Assembly: GCF_028476545.1 (NCBI RefSeq)
Contig: NW_026731924.1
Span: 962,001 to 1,026,000 of the forward strand
DNA length: 64,000 nucleotides
DNA from: Physella acuta
Taxonomy: Eukaryota; Mollusca; Gastropoda; Physidae
Direction: 5' to 3'
Positions 1 to 12,600 of the stretch are shown here, piece after piece. Both the position numbers and the translations under genes were made by a program. The notes beneath the pieces are model-generated. The model did no database searches and was not told where the DNA came from. It saw only the letters and a program-made list of their open reading frames with translations. Position 1 is the first letter of the stretch; every line of letters starts with the position of its first letter.

Positions 1-670
1 CGTATATACGAGAAAGTAAAAAACAAAGAAATGAATTAAAATAATTAAATGACATAAGGAAGGCGTCAACAAAAACTCAAACGCAAAACTCGCAATTTCA
101 CCCATCCACTTTAAACAGTCATTAAAAATTATACTAGAAAATCTCATTTTGTTAATTTCCTTACTAATTTTGACTTTATAATTCTATGGCGGTCGCGGGT
201 TACTTACTTTTTAGTAAAGGGGGTCTCCTCTTAAAAAAGTTTGGGAATCCATGCCAAATAATATTGACCATAATGTCAGATTTGTTACGTTTCACTTTTT
301 GGCTATTGAAGTTTTTAAAAACTGAATGATCATGTTTTCTAATTTATAATGGAATAGGATTAATTAGGGAATAATTTAATATAAAATTGAATGAGTCAGG
401 CTAATAAATATGGGTCTATCTATAAACATTGCAATTTCGTGGCCAATTCAATATCAAACGTACTAGAATTCACTTTTAAGAACAGTGTTTCAGACAAAGT
501 CATCTTTCTAAAAAATTATGAGAATAGTTTCCTATAAGAATTTTCTATTTCTTTGTGTGTTGTTTTGATTTTTGCTGTTTAATAAGTTTGCCTTGTTTAA
601 TAAGTGTATTAGAGTCTGTTTCATGTCTTCCCATTTGATGTGAGCTCCAATCTTCCATCCTTTGTTGCAG
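1..670. other. upstream or 5' intron sequence of the Kelch gene
   Basis: AT-rich sequence with no convincing coding potential on either strand. It ends in a pyrimidine stretch and tttgttgcag, a good 3' splice site, so it is probably an intron between an upstream 5'UTR exon outside the window and the first coding exon at 671. No promoter element could be supported. Confidence 0.4.
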
Positions 671-674
671 GAAG

Positions 675-3600
675 ATGATTGAGTCCCGGGTATTTCATAT
701 CCAAAATCAAGCTAACACAGCCTTCAGTGTTATGCAAGAGCTTCGAATCAATCAGCAGCTTTGTGACATTGTACTTTGTGTGGGTGGAGCCAAGTATTCA
801 GCACACCGTGTAAGTACTGTGTGGGTGGAGCACACCGTGTAAGTACTGTGTGGGTGGAGCACACTGTGTAAGTACTGTGGGTGGAGCACACTGTGTAAGT
901 ACTGTGTGGGTGGAGCGCACTGTAAGTACTGTGTGGGTGGAGCACACCGTGTAAGTACTGTGTGGGTGGAGCACACTGTGTAAGTACTGTGGGTGGAGCA
1001 CACTGTGTAAGTACTGTGTGGGTGGAGCGCACTGTAAGTACTGTGTGGGTGGAGCACACTGTGTAAGTACTGTGTGGGTGGAGCACACTGTGTAAGTACT
1101 GTGTGGGTGGAGCACACTGTGTAAGTACTGTGTGGGTGGAGCACACTGTGTAAGTACTGTGTGGGTGGAGCACACTGTGTAAGTACTGTGTGGGTGGAGC
1201 ACACTGTGTAAGTACTGTGTGGGTGGAGCACACTGTGTAAGTACTGTGTGGGTGGAGCACACTGTGTAAGTACTGTGTGGGTGGAGCACACTGTGTAAGT
1301 ACTGTGTGGGTGGAGCGCACTGTGTAAGTACTGTGTGGGTGGAGCGCACTGTAAGTACTGTGTGGGTGGAGCACACTGTGTAAGTACTGTGTGGGTGGAG
1401 CACACTGTAAGTACTGTGTGGGTGGAGCACACTGTGTAAGTACTGTGTGGGTGGAGCACACTGTGTAAGTACTGTGTGGGTGGAGCACACTGTGTAAGTA
1501 CTGTGTGGGTGGAGCACACTGTGTAAGTACTGTGTGGGTGGAGCACACTGTGTAAGTACTGTGTGGGTGGAGCACACTGTGTAAGTACTGTGTGGGTGGT
1601 GCACACTGTGTAAGTACTGTGTGGGTGGAGCACACTGTAAGTACTGTGTGGGTGGAGCACACTGTAAGTACTGTGTGGGTGGAGCACACTGTAAGTACTG
1701 TGTGGGTGGAGCACACTGTAAGTACTGTGTGGGTGGAGCACACTGTAAGTACTGTGTGGGTGGAGCACACTGTAAGTACTGTGTGGGTGGAGCACACTGT
1801 GTAAGTACTGTGTGGGTGGAGCACACTGTGTAAGTACTGTGTGGGTGGAGCACACTGTGTAAGTACTGTGTGGGTGGAGCACACTGTGTAAGTACTGTGT
1901 GGGTGGAGCACACCGTGTAAGTACTGTGTGGGTGGAGCCAAGTATTCAGCACACTGTGTAAGTACTGTGTGGGTGGAGCACACCGTGTAAGTACTGTGTG
2001 GGTGGAGCCAAGTATTCAGCACACTGTGTAAGTACTGTGTGGGTGGAGCACACTGTGTAAGTACTGTGTGGGTGGAGCCAAGTATTCAGCACACTGTGTA
2101 AGTACTGTGTGGGTGGAGCACACCGTGTAAGTACTGTGTGGGTGGAGCCAAGTATTCAGCACACTGTGTAAGTACTGTGTGGGTGGAGCACACTGTGTAA
2201 GTACTGTGTGGGTGGAGCACACCGTGTAAGTACTGTGTGGGTGGAGCACACTGTGTAAGTACTGTGGGTGGAGCACACTGTGTAAGTACTGTGTGGGTGG
2301 AGCACACTGTGTAAGTACTGTGTGGGTGGAGCACACCGTGTAAGTACTGTGTGGGTGGAGCCAAGTATTCAGCACACTGTGTAAGTACTGTGTGGGTGGA
2401 GCACACCGTGTAAGTACTGTGTGGGTGGAGCCAAGTATTCAGCACACTGTGTAAGTACTGTGTGGGTGGAGCACACTGTGTAAGTACTGTGTGGGTGGAG
2501 CACACTGTGTAAGTACTGTGTGGGTGGAGCACACTGTAAGTACTGTGTGGGTGGAGCACACTGTGTAAGTACTGTGTGGGTGGAGCAGATTGGGTGTATG
2601 ACAGCAGATTGGGTGTATGACAGCAGATTGGGTGTATGACAGCAGATTGGGTGTATGACAGCAGATTGGGTGTATGACAGCAGATTGGGTGTATGACAGC
2701 AGATTGGGTGTATGACAGCAGTGTACATATTACTATCTTCAGTATTCATTCATGCAGTTTTTAATTTTCAGTACTAGTATGATTATTGAATGAATCAAAT
2801 GAGTCAGCTGAAAGTTAAGCTGCATGAGAGCACTAGTAGAAGGTGCATTCTGATGTGTCTGAAATGGTTGTTATCTGACAGGTTGTGCTGGCTGGCTGCA
2901 GCCCTTATCTGCGTGCAATGTTTACCAATGGAATGCTGGAGTCTGAACGGGAACATGTTGAGCTGCATGGCATAGAAGCGCCAACAATGAGTCTTCTCTT
3001 AGACTTCATGTACACTTGCTGTATTGAGGTGACAGTAGATAACGTGCAAGCTGTACTACAGGGTGCAAGCATGCTTGGACTACATGCATTACGTACAATG
3101 TGCGCACACTTCCTTCAGAATCAACTCACAGCCTCTAATTGCTTAGGTAATAATAAACATCACAATCAGGGTTGTATGTAGTACTGTCCTAGAGTTGTAT
3201 GTAGTGCTGTCCTAGGGTTGTATGTAGTGCTGTCCTAGGGTTATATGTAGTGCTGTCCTAGGGTTGTATGTGCTGTATTAAGGTTGTATGTAGTGCTGTC
3301 CTAGGGTTGTATGTAGTGCTGTCCTAGGGTTGTATGTAGTCTGTCCTAGGGTTGTATGTAGTGCTGTCCTAGGGTTGTATGTAGTGCTGTCCTAGGGTTG
3401 TATGTAGTGCTGTCCTAGGGTTGTATGTAGTGCTGTCCTAGGGTTGTATGTAGTGCTGTCCTAGGGTTGTATGTAGTGCTGTCCTAGGGTTGTATGTAGT
3501 GCTGTCCTAGGGTTGTATGTAGTGCTGTCCTAGGGTTGTATGTAGTGCTGTCCTAGGGTTGTATGTAGTTAGGGTTGTATGTAGTGCTGTCCTAGGGTTG

Positions 3601-6600
3601 TATGTAGTGCTGTCCTAGGGTTGTATGTGCTGTATTAGAGTTGTATGTAGTGCTGTCCTAGGGTTGTATGTAGTGCTGTCCTAGGGTTGTATGTAGTGCT
3701 GTCCTAGGGTTGTATGTAGTGCTGTCCTAGGGTAGTATGTAGTGCTGTCCTAGGGTTGTATGTAGTTAGGGTTGTATGTAGTGCTGTCCTAGGGTTGTAT
3801 GTAGTGCTGTCCTAGGGTTGTATGTAGTGCTGTCCTAGGGTTGTATGTAGTGCTGTCCTAGGGTTGTATGTGCTGTATTAGAGTTGTATTTGTATGTAGT
3901 GCTGTCCTAGGGTTGTATGTAGTGCTGTCCTAGGGTTGTATGTAGTGCTGTCCTAGGGTTGTATGTAGTGCTGTCCTAGGGTTGTATGTAGTTAGGGTTG
4001 TATGTAGTGCTGTCCTAGGGTTGTATGTAGTGCTGTCCTAGGGTTGTATGTAGTGCTGTCCTAGGGTTGTATGTAGTTAGGGTTGTATGTAGTGCTGTCC
4101 TAGGGTTGTATGTAGTGCTGTCCTAGGGTTGTATGTAGTGCTGTCCTAGGGTTGTATGTAGTGCTGTCCTAGGGTTGTATGTAGTGCTGTCCTAGGGTTG
4201 TATGTAGTGCTGTCCTAGGGTTGTATGTAGTGCTGTCCTAGGGTTGTATGTAGTCTGTCCTAGGGTTGTATGTAGTGCTGTCCTAGGGTTGTATGTAGTG
4301 CTGTCCTAGGGTTGTATGTAGTGCTGTCCTAGGGTTGTATGTAGTGCTGTCCTAGGGTTGTATGTAGTCTGTCCTAGGGTTGTATGTAGTGCTGTCCTAG
4401 GGTTGTATGTAGTGCTGTCCTAGGGTTGTATGTAGTGCTGTCCTAGGGTTGTATGTAGTTAGGGTTGTATGTAGTGCTGTCCTAGGGTTGTAGGTAGTCT
4501 GTCCTAGGGTTGTATGTAGTGCTGTCCTAGGGTTGTATGTAGTTAGGGTTGTATGTAGTGCTGTCCTAGGGTTGTAGGTAGTCTGTCCTAGGGTTGTATG
4601 TAGTGCTGTCCTAGGGTTGTATGTAGTGCTGTCCTAGGGTTGTATGTAGTGCTGTCCTAGGGTTGTATGTAGTGCTGTCCTAGGGTTGTATGTAGTGCTG
4701 TCCTAGGGTTGTAGGTAGTCTGTCCTAGGGTTGTATGTAGTTAGGGTTGTATGTAGTGCTGTCCTAGGGTTGTAGGTAGTCTGTCCTAGGGTTGTATGTA
4801 GTGCTGTCCTAGGGTTGTAGGTAGTCTGTCCTAGGGTTGTATGTAGTTAGGGTTGTACTAGAGTGATTCAGATGACAGATCAATCCTCTTTCTTCAGGTA
4901 TCCATTATTTTGCTGATGTCTATTCCTGTACAGAGCTAGAGGCCGTGGCTCGCCAGTTTATTTATCAAAACTTTTTGGATGTCATTAGGATGGAAGAATT
5001 TTTTGACCTGCCTGAAGATCGTTTACTTAGTTTGTTAAAGTCTGATAAACTTCAGGTACATCTTAATGCTAGTATTCTATAGCCTTTAGTTTTTTAATGT
5101 ATTTGCTACTTACTGCATACATTACTTTCTACTGGGTCAGTTGTTGTTATGTTTCCCACGGGAGAAATTTGACAGGCACAAATGTACAAACGTTATTAAT
5201 TATTTTAATTAAAATTAAAATTTATCCTCAAACCTGAATTGTGACAAAATGTCTGGTTAAGTATAAAAAAATGTGAGGTGAAGTGTCATATAGACACAAT
5301 GTCGGGTAAAATGTGATGAAATTTGTAGTGAAGTATCACAAAATGCAGGTGCTTGTAGCCTTTGAAGGTCTCACAGCTGACCCAAATATGAGCACAAATT
5401 AAGCTTACGAGCCGGCCCGCGGCATAACATACGCCGCAATTTAGTTGTTGTTTTTTCTACTTTTCAGTAATTCATAATTTGTGAATTCGACAGTACCAAC
5501 GCTGACACTGAAAATATTTCTTTAAAACACTATAAGTAGCATGTTAAGGACCATACCCCCCCCCCCCTTACGTTTAAAATCGTTTCAAACTAAATTATCT
5601 GCCCCTATAGCCGTCACTAAACCCAACTCCACGAAGGTAAACATAGCGTGAACCACAGCTCACTAAGACAATGTAGGGGTGGGGATGGTAGGGAGCGCAT
5701 TTACAGCTTGTTTTCTAGCGTCTCCCAGAAGAGAATTATATATATAGATTATGAATTTGTATTTGTTAGATATCTAACAAATTTTTAAAGTTGCTAGCAA
5801 CTCTTGAGAATTCTCACATTATATTTAGTGAGTGGGAATAGAGTAGAAGTGTTTTAGCATAATGCTACCATAGAAACATGGAAGGTTAGGGTTAGCTCTG
5901 GATTAGTTAGAGCCCTGCATTTTTAAACTTATGTCTCAGGTGATGAGTGAGAACCAGGTTTTTGAGGCAGCGTGCTCCTGGCTGCAGTATGATCCTGGAA
6001 AACGCTTGGATAGAGCCTGCTTCATCCTACAGAACATTCGACTTGCCTTATTGGAGCGCCACTTTCTGGAGAATGTGGTGCTCAAATCAGAATATTTCCG
6101 TACTTGTCCCAAGTGTCAGCTGCTCATCAGCAAAGCCATTCGTATGAAACAGGACAGCAGCGAACTAGAGACAGTTACACCACGTGCCCAGCCACCATGT
6201 ATTTATGTCATGGGTGGCCGTAACAGCACAGACAGCCAGTTAAAGAGTACAGAGAGATACGACTTCCTAGTTGACCAGTGGATACATATGGTTGGTTCAA
6301 ATTTGTTTTTATTGGCCAGTGGATACATATGGTTGGTTCACATTTGTTTTTATTGGCCAGTGGATACATATGGTTGGTTCAAATTTGTTTTTATTGGCAG
6401 GTGGATACATATGGTTGGTTCAAATTTGTTCAACTGTGCTTTATTGGCCAGTGGATACATATGGTTGGTTCAAATTTGTTTTTATTGGCCAGTGGATACA
6501 TATGGTTGGTTCAAATTTGTTTTTATTGGCCAGTGGATACATATGGTTGGTTCAAATTTGTTTTTATTGGCCAGTGGATACATATGGTTGGTTCAAATTT

Positions 6601-9600
6601 GTTTTTATTGGCCAGTGGATACATATGGTTGGTTCAAATTTGTTTTTATTGGCCAGTGGATACATATGGTTAGTTCAAATTTGTTTTTATTGGCCAGTGG
6701 ATACATATGGTTGGTTCAAATTTGTTTTTATTGGCCAGTGGATACATATGGTTGGTTCAAATTTGTTTTTATTGGCCAGTGGATAAATATGGTTGGTTCA
6801 AATTTGTTTTTATTGGCCAGTGGATACATATGGTTGGTTCAAATTTGTTTTTATTGGCCAGTGGATACATATGGTTGGTTCAAATTTGTTTTTATTGGCC
6901 AGTGGATACATATGGTTGGTTCAAATTTGTTCAACTGTGCTTTATTGGCCAGTGGATACATATGGTTGGTTCAAATTTGTTTTTATTGGCCAGTGGATAC
7001 ATATGGTTGGTTCAAATTTGTTTTTATTGGCCAGTGGATACGTATGGTTGGTTCAAATTTGTTTTTATTGACCAGTGGATACATATGGTTGGTTCAAATT
7101 TGTTTTTATTGGCCAGTGGATACATATGGTTGGTTCAAATTTGTTTTTATTGGCAAGTGGATACATATGGTTGGTTCAAATTTGTTTTTATTGGCAAGTG
7201 GATACATATGGTTGGTTCAAATTTGTTTTTATTGGCAAGTGGATACATATGGTTGGTTCAAATTTGTTTTTATTGGCCAGTGGATACATATGGTTGGTTC
7301 AAATTTGTTTTTATTGGCCAGTGGATACATATGGTTGGTTCAAATTTGTTTTTATTGGCCAGTGGATACATATGGTTGGTTCAAATTTGTTTTTATTGGC
7401 AAGTGGATACATATGGTTGGTTCAAATTTGTTTTTATTGGCCAGTGGATACATATGGTTGGTTCAAATTTGTTTTTATTGGCCAGTGGATACATATGGTT
7501 GGTTCAAATTTGTTCAACTGTGCTTTATTGGCCAGTGGATACATATGGTTGGTTCAAATTTGTTTTTATTGGCCAGTGGATACATATGGTTGGTTCAAAT
7601 TTGTTTTTATTGGCCAGTGGATACATATGGTTGGTTCAAATTTGTTTTTATTGGCCAGTGGATACATATGGTTGGTTCAAATTTGTTTTTATTGGCCAGT
7701 GGATACATATGGTTGGTTCAAATTTGTTCAACTGTGCTTTATTGGCCAGTGGATACATATGGTTGGTTCAAATTTGTTTTTATTGGCCAGTGGATACATA
7801 TGGTTGGTTCAAATTTGTTTTTATTGGCCAGTGGATACATATGGTTGGTTCAAATTTGTTTTTATTGGCCAGTGGATACATATGGTTGGTTCAAATTTGT
7901 TTTTATTGGCCAGTGGATACATATGGTTGGTTCAAATTTGTTTTTATTGGCAAGTGGATACATATGGTTGGTTCAAATTTGTTTTTATTGGCAAGTGGAT
8001 ACATATGGTTGGTTCAAATTTGTTTTTATTGGCCAGTGGATACATATGGTTGGTTCAAATTTGTTTTTATTGGCCAGTGGATACATATGGTTGGTTCAAA
8101 TTTGTTCAACTGTGCTTTATTGGCCAGTGGATACATATGGTTGATTCAAATTTGTTTTTATTGGCCAGTGGATACATATGGTTGGTTCAAATTTGTTTTT
8201 ATTGGCAAGTGGATACATATGGTTGGTTCAAATTTGTTTTTATTGGCCAGTGGATACATATGGTTGGTTCAAATTTGTTTTTATTGGCCAGTGGATACAT
8301 ATGGTTGGTTCAAATTTGTTTTTATTGGCAAGTGGATACATATGGTTGGTTCAAATTTGTTTTTATTGGCAAGTGGATACATATGGTTGGTTCAAATTTG
8401 TTTTTATTGGCAAGTGGATACATATGGTTGGTTCAAATTTGTTTTTATTGGCCAGTGGATACATATGGTTGGTTCAAATTTGTTTTTATTGGCAAGTGGA
8501 TACATATGGTTGGTTCAAATTTGTTTTTATTGGCAAGTGGATACATATGGTTGGTTCAAATTTGTTTTTATTGGCAAGTGGATACATATGGTTGGTTCAA
8601 ATTTGTTTTTATTGGCAAGTGGATACATATGGTTGGTTCAAATTTGTTTTTATTGGCCAGTGGATACATATGGTTGGTTCAAATTTGTTTTTATTGGCCA
8701 GTGGATACATATGGTTGGTTCAAATTTGTTTTTATTGGCCAGTGGATACATATGGTTGGTTCAAATTTGTTTTTATTGGCAAGTGGATACATATGGTTGG
8801 TTCAAATTTGTTTTTATTGGCCAGTGGATACATATGGTTGGTTCAAATTTGTTTTTATTGGCCAGTGGATACATATGGTTGGTTCAAATTTGTTCAACTG
8901 TGCTTTATTGGCCAGTGGATACATATGGTTGGTTCAAATTTGTTTTTATTGGCCAGTGGATACATATGGTTGGTTCAAATTTGTTTTTATTGGCCAGTGG
9001 ATACATATGGTTGGTTCAAATTTGTTTTTATTGGCCAGTGGATACATATGGTTGGTTCAAATTTGTTTTTATTGGCCAGTGGATACATATGGTTGGTTCA
9101 AATTTGTTTTTATTTGCCAGTGGATACATATGGTTGGTTCAAATTTGTTTTTATTGGCCAGTGGATACATATGGTTGGTTCAAATTTGTTTTTATTGGCC
9201 AGTGGATACATATGGTTGGTTCAAATTTGTTTTTATTGGCCAGTGGATACATATTTCTGTTTGTTAACAGCCATGTTTTGTTGACAGCTATGTATGTTGT
9301 TTACAGCCATGTATGTATGTTGTTGACAGCCATGTATGTTGTTGACAGCCATGTATGTTGTTGACAGCCATGTATGTATGTTGTTGACAGCCATGTATGT
9401 ATGTTGACAGCCATGTATGTATGTTGACAGCCATGTATGTATGTTGTTGACAGCCATGTATGTATGTTGACAGCCATGTATGTTGTTGACAGCCCTGTAT
9501 GTATGTTGTTGACAGCCATGTATGTATGTTGTTGACAGCTATGTATGTTGTTGACAGCTATGTATGTATGTTGTTGACAGCCACCTATGAACATAGCAAG

Positions 9601-12600
9601 AACAGCTGTGGGATCAGCCAGTCTGGATGGTGTGTTGTATGCTGTGGGGGGTGAGTGTGCACTGGCTGACACACAGGATGACACACTTTACCTGCACTGT
9701 GTTGAAATGTACGACCCTGTACGTAAACGCTGGGAACACAAACCTAACATGAAACTTGCCAGGTCATTTGTAGCTGTGGCTGCTGTTGGGGGTTATTTAT
9801 ATGCTATAGGTAAGTGGCTCACATGTCATGTAGAGGTGAGTGGCTCACATGTCATCTAGAGGTAAGTGGCTCACATGTCATCTAGAGGTGAGTGGCTCAC
9901 ATGTCATCTAGAGGTAAGTGGCTCACATGTCATCTAGAGGTAAGTGGCTCACATGTCATCTAGAGGTAAGTGGATCACATGTCATGTAGAGGTAAGTGGC
10001 TCACATGTCATCTAGAGGTGAGTGGCTCACATGTCATGTAGAGGTAAGTGGCTCACATGTCATCTAGAGGTGAGTGACTCATGTGTCATCTAGAGGTGAG
10101 TGGCTCACATGTCATCTAGAGGTGAGTGGCTCACTTGTCATGTAGAGGTGAGTGGCTCACATGTCATCTAGAGGTGAGTGGCTCACTTGTCATCTAGAGG
10201 TGAGTGGCTCATGTGTCATCTAGAGGTGAGTGGCTCTAATGTCGTTTAGAGGAAAGTGGCTCACATGTCATCTAGAGGTAAGTGGATCACATGTCATGTA
10301 GAGGTAAGTGGCTCACATGTCATCTAGAGGTGAGTGGCTCACATGTCATGTAGAGGTAAGTGGCTCACATGTCATCTAGAGGTGAGTGGCTCACATGTCA
10401 TCTAGAGGTGAGTGGCTCACATGTCATGTAGAGGTGAGTGGCTCATGTGTCATCTAGAGGTGAGTGGCTCACATGTCATCTAGAGGTGAGTGGCTCACAT
10501 GTCATGTAGAGGTGAGTGGCTCACATGTCATGTAGAGGTGAGTGACTCGTGTCATCTAGAGGTGAGTGGCTCACATGTCATCTAGAGGTGAGTGACTCGT
10601 GTCATCTAGAGGTGAGTGGCTCACATGTCATCTAGAGGTGAGTGACTCATGTGTCATCCAGAGGTGAGTGGCTCTCACGTCATCTAGAGGTGAGTGGCTC
10701 TCACGTCATCTAGAGGTGAGTGGCTCACATGTCATGTAGAGGTGAGTGGCTCACATGTCATCTAGAGGTGAGTGACTCATGTGTCATCTAGAGGTGAGTG
10801 GCTCACATGTCATGTAGAGGTGAGTGGCTCATGTGTCATCTAGAGGTGAGTGGCTCACATGTCATCTAGAGGTGAGTGGCTCACATGTCATGTAGAGGTG
10901 AGTGGCTCACATGTCATGTAGAGGTGAGTGACTCGTGTCATCTAGAGGTGAGTGGCTCACATGTCATCTAGAGGTGAGTGACTCGTGTCATCTAGAGGTG
11001 AGTGGCTCACATGTCATCTAGAGGTGAGTGACTCATGTGTCATCCAGAGGTGAGTGGCTCTCACGTCATCTAGAGGTGAGTGGCTCTCACGTCATCTAGA
11101 GGTGAGTGGCTCACATGTCATGTAGAGGTGAGTGGCTCACATGTCATCTAGAGGTGAGTGACTCATGTGTCATCTAGAGGTGAGTGGCTCACATGTCATC
11201 TAGAGGTGAGTGGCTCACATGTCATCTAGAGGTGAGTGGCTCACTTGTCATCTAGAGGTGAGTGGCTCACATGTCATCTAGAGGTGAGTGGCTCACATGT
11301 CATCTAGAGGTGAGTGGCTCATGTGTCATCTAGAGGTGAGTGGCTCATGTGTCATCTAGAGGTGAGTGGCTCACTTGTCATGTAGAGGTGAGTGGCTCAC
11401 ATGTCATCTAGAGGTGAGTGGCTCACATGTCATGTAGAGGTGAGTGGCTCATGTGTCATCTAGAGGTGAGTGGCTCACATGTCATCTAGAGGTAAGTGGC
11501 TCACATGTCATCTTGTGGTGAGTGGCTCACATGTCATCTAGAGGTGAGTGGCTTAAGTCTCATCTAGAGGTGAGTGACTCACATGTCGACTAGTGGGTCA
11601 TGTGTAAACTAGTGGGTCATATGTAAGCTAGTTTGTCATGTGTAAGCTAGTGGGTCATATGTAAGCTAGTTTGTCATGTGTAAACTAGTGGGTCATATGT
11701 AAGCTAGTTTGTCATGTGTAAGCTAGTGGGTCATGTGTAAGCTATAGCTTAGTGGGTCATGTGTAAGCTATAGGTTAGTGGGTCATGTGTAAGCTAGTAT
11801 CTCATCTGTAAGCTAGTGGGTCATGTTTAAGCTATAGGTTAGTGGGTCATGTGTAAGGTAGTAGGTCATGTGTAAGCTAGTGGGTCATGTGTAAGGTAGT
11901 GGGTCATGTGTAAGCTTTAGGTTAGTGGGTAAGTAAGGTAGTGGGTCATGTGTAAGCTGTAGGTTAGTGGGTCATGTGTAAGCTAGTGGGTCATGTGTAA
12001 GGCAGTGGGTCATGTGTAATTAGTGAGTCATGTGTAAGCTGTAGGCTAGTGGGTCATGTGTAAGCTGTAGGCTAGTGCAGGGGTCTCCATCCTCTCATCC
12101 GGCCCGCGGAGATCTTTTTGTCCACGGAAAAAACGTTTGTTGGTGATGGCTGAGGAACTTTGCCCAGAAAAATCAAAGACATGCCTGGAACTAACTGGCC
12201 CCCAAACTGAAAATTGATAGTTAATGCGGCCCTCGGGCTGAAAAGTGGGTCATGTGTAAGGCAGTGGGTCATGTTTAGGCTAGTGGGTCATGTGTAAGCT
12301 GTAGGCTAGTGGGTCATGTGTACGCTAGTAAGTCATGTTTAGGTTAGTGGGTCATGTGTAAGATAGTGGGTCATGTGTAAGCTAGTGGGTCATGTGTAAG
12401 CTATAGGTTAGTGGGTCATGTGTAAGATAGTGGGTCATGTGTAAGCTAGTGGGTCATGTGTAAGCTGTATGTAGTGGGTAGATTTGTGTCAGATAAGGCT
12501 TGACAAATGCAACATTTCAGGTGGTGAAGACAGAGCGGGCAGCTACAATATCGTGGAGCGTTATGATCCCAAGGTAGAGACGTGGACACTGGTCAGTTGT

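Noticed and set aside
748-2749. Minus-strand frames of CAPPTQYLHS type
   Set aside because: Shadows of the Kelch intron 1 minisatellite.
3168-4858. Telomere-like TTAGGG words in Kelch intron 2
   Set aside because: They arise from gtagttagggttg in a shortened unit of the 24-bp repeat; there is no (TTAGGG)n run.
5395-5445. CG-rich patch ccggcccgcggc as a transposon end
   Set aside because: Too short, with no matching terminus or target duplication.
5931-9364. Very long + strand frames (over 700 aa) across Kelch intron 4
   Set aside because: They are the 41-bp array read in frames that lack stops. Only 5940-6290 is exon; the joined Kelch protein continues at 9581.
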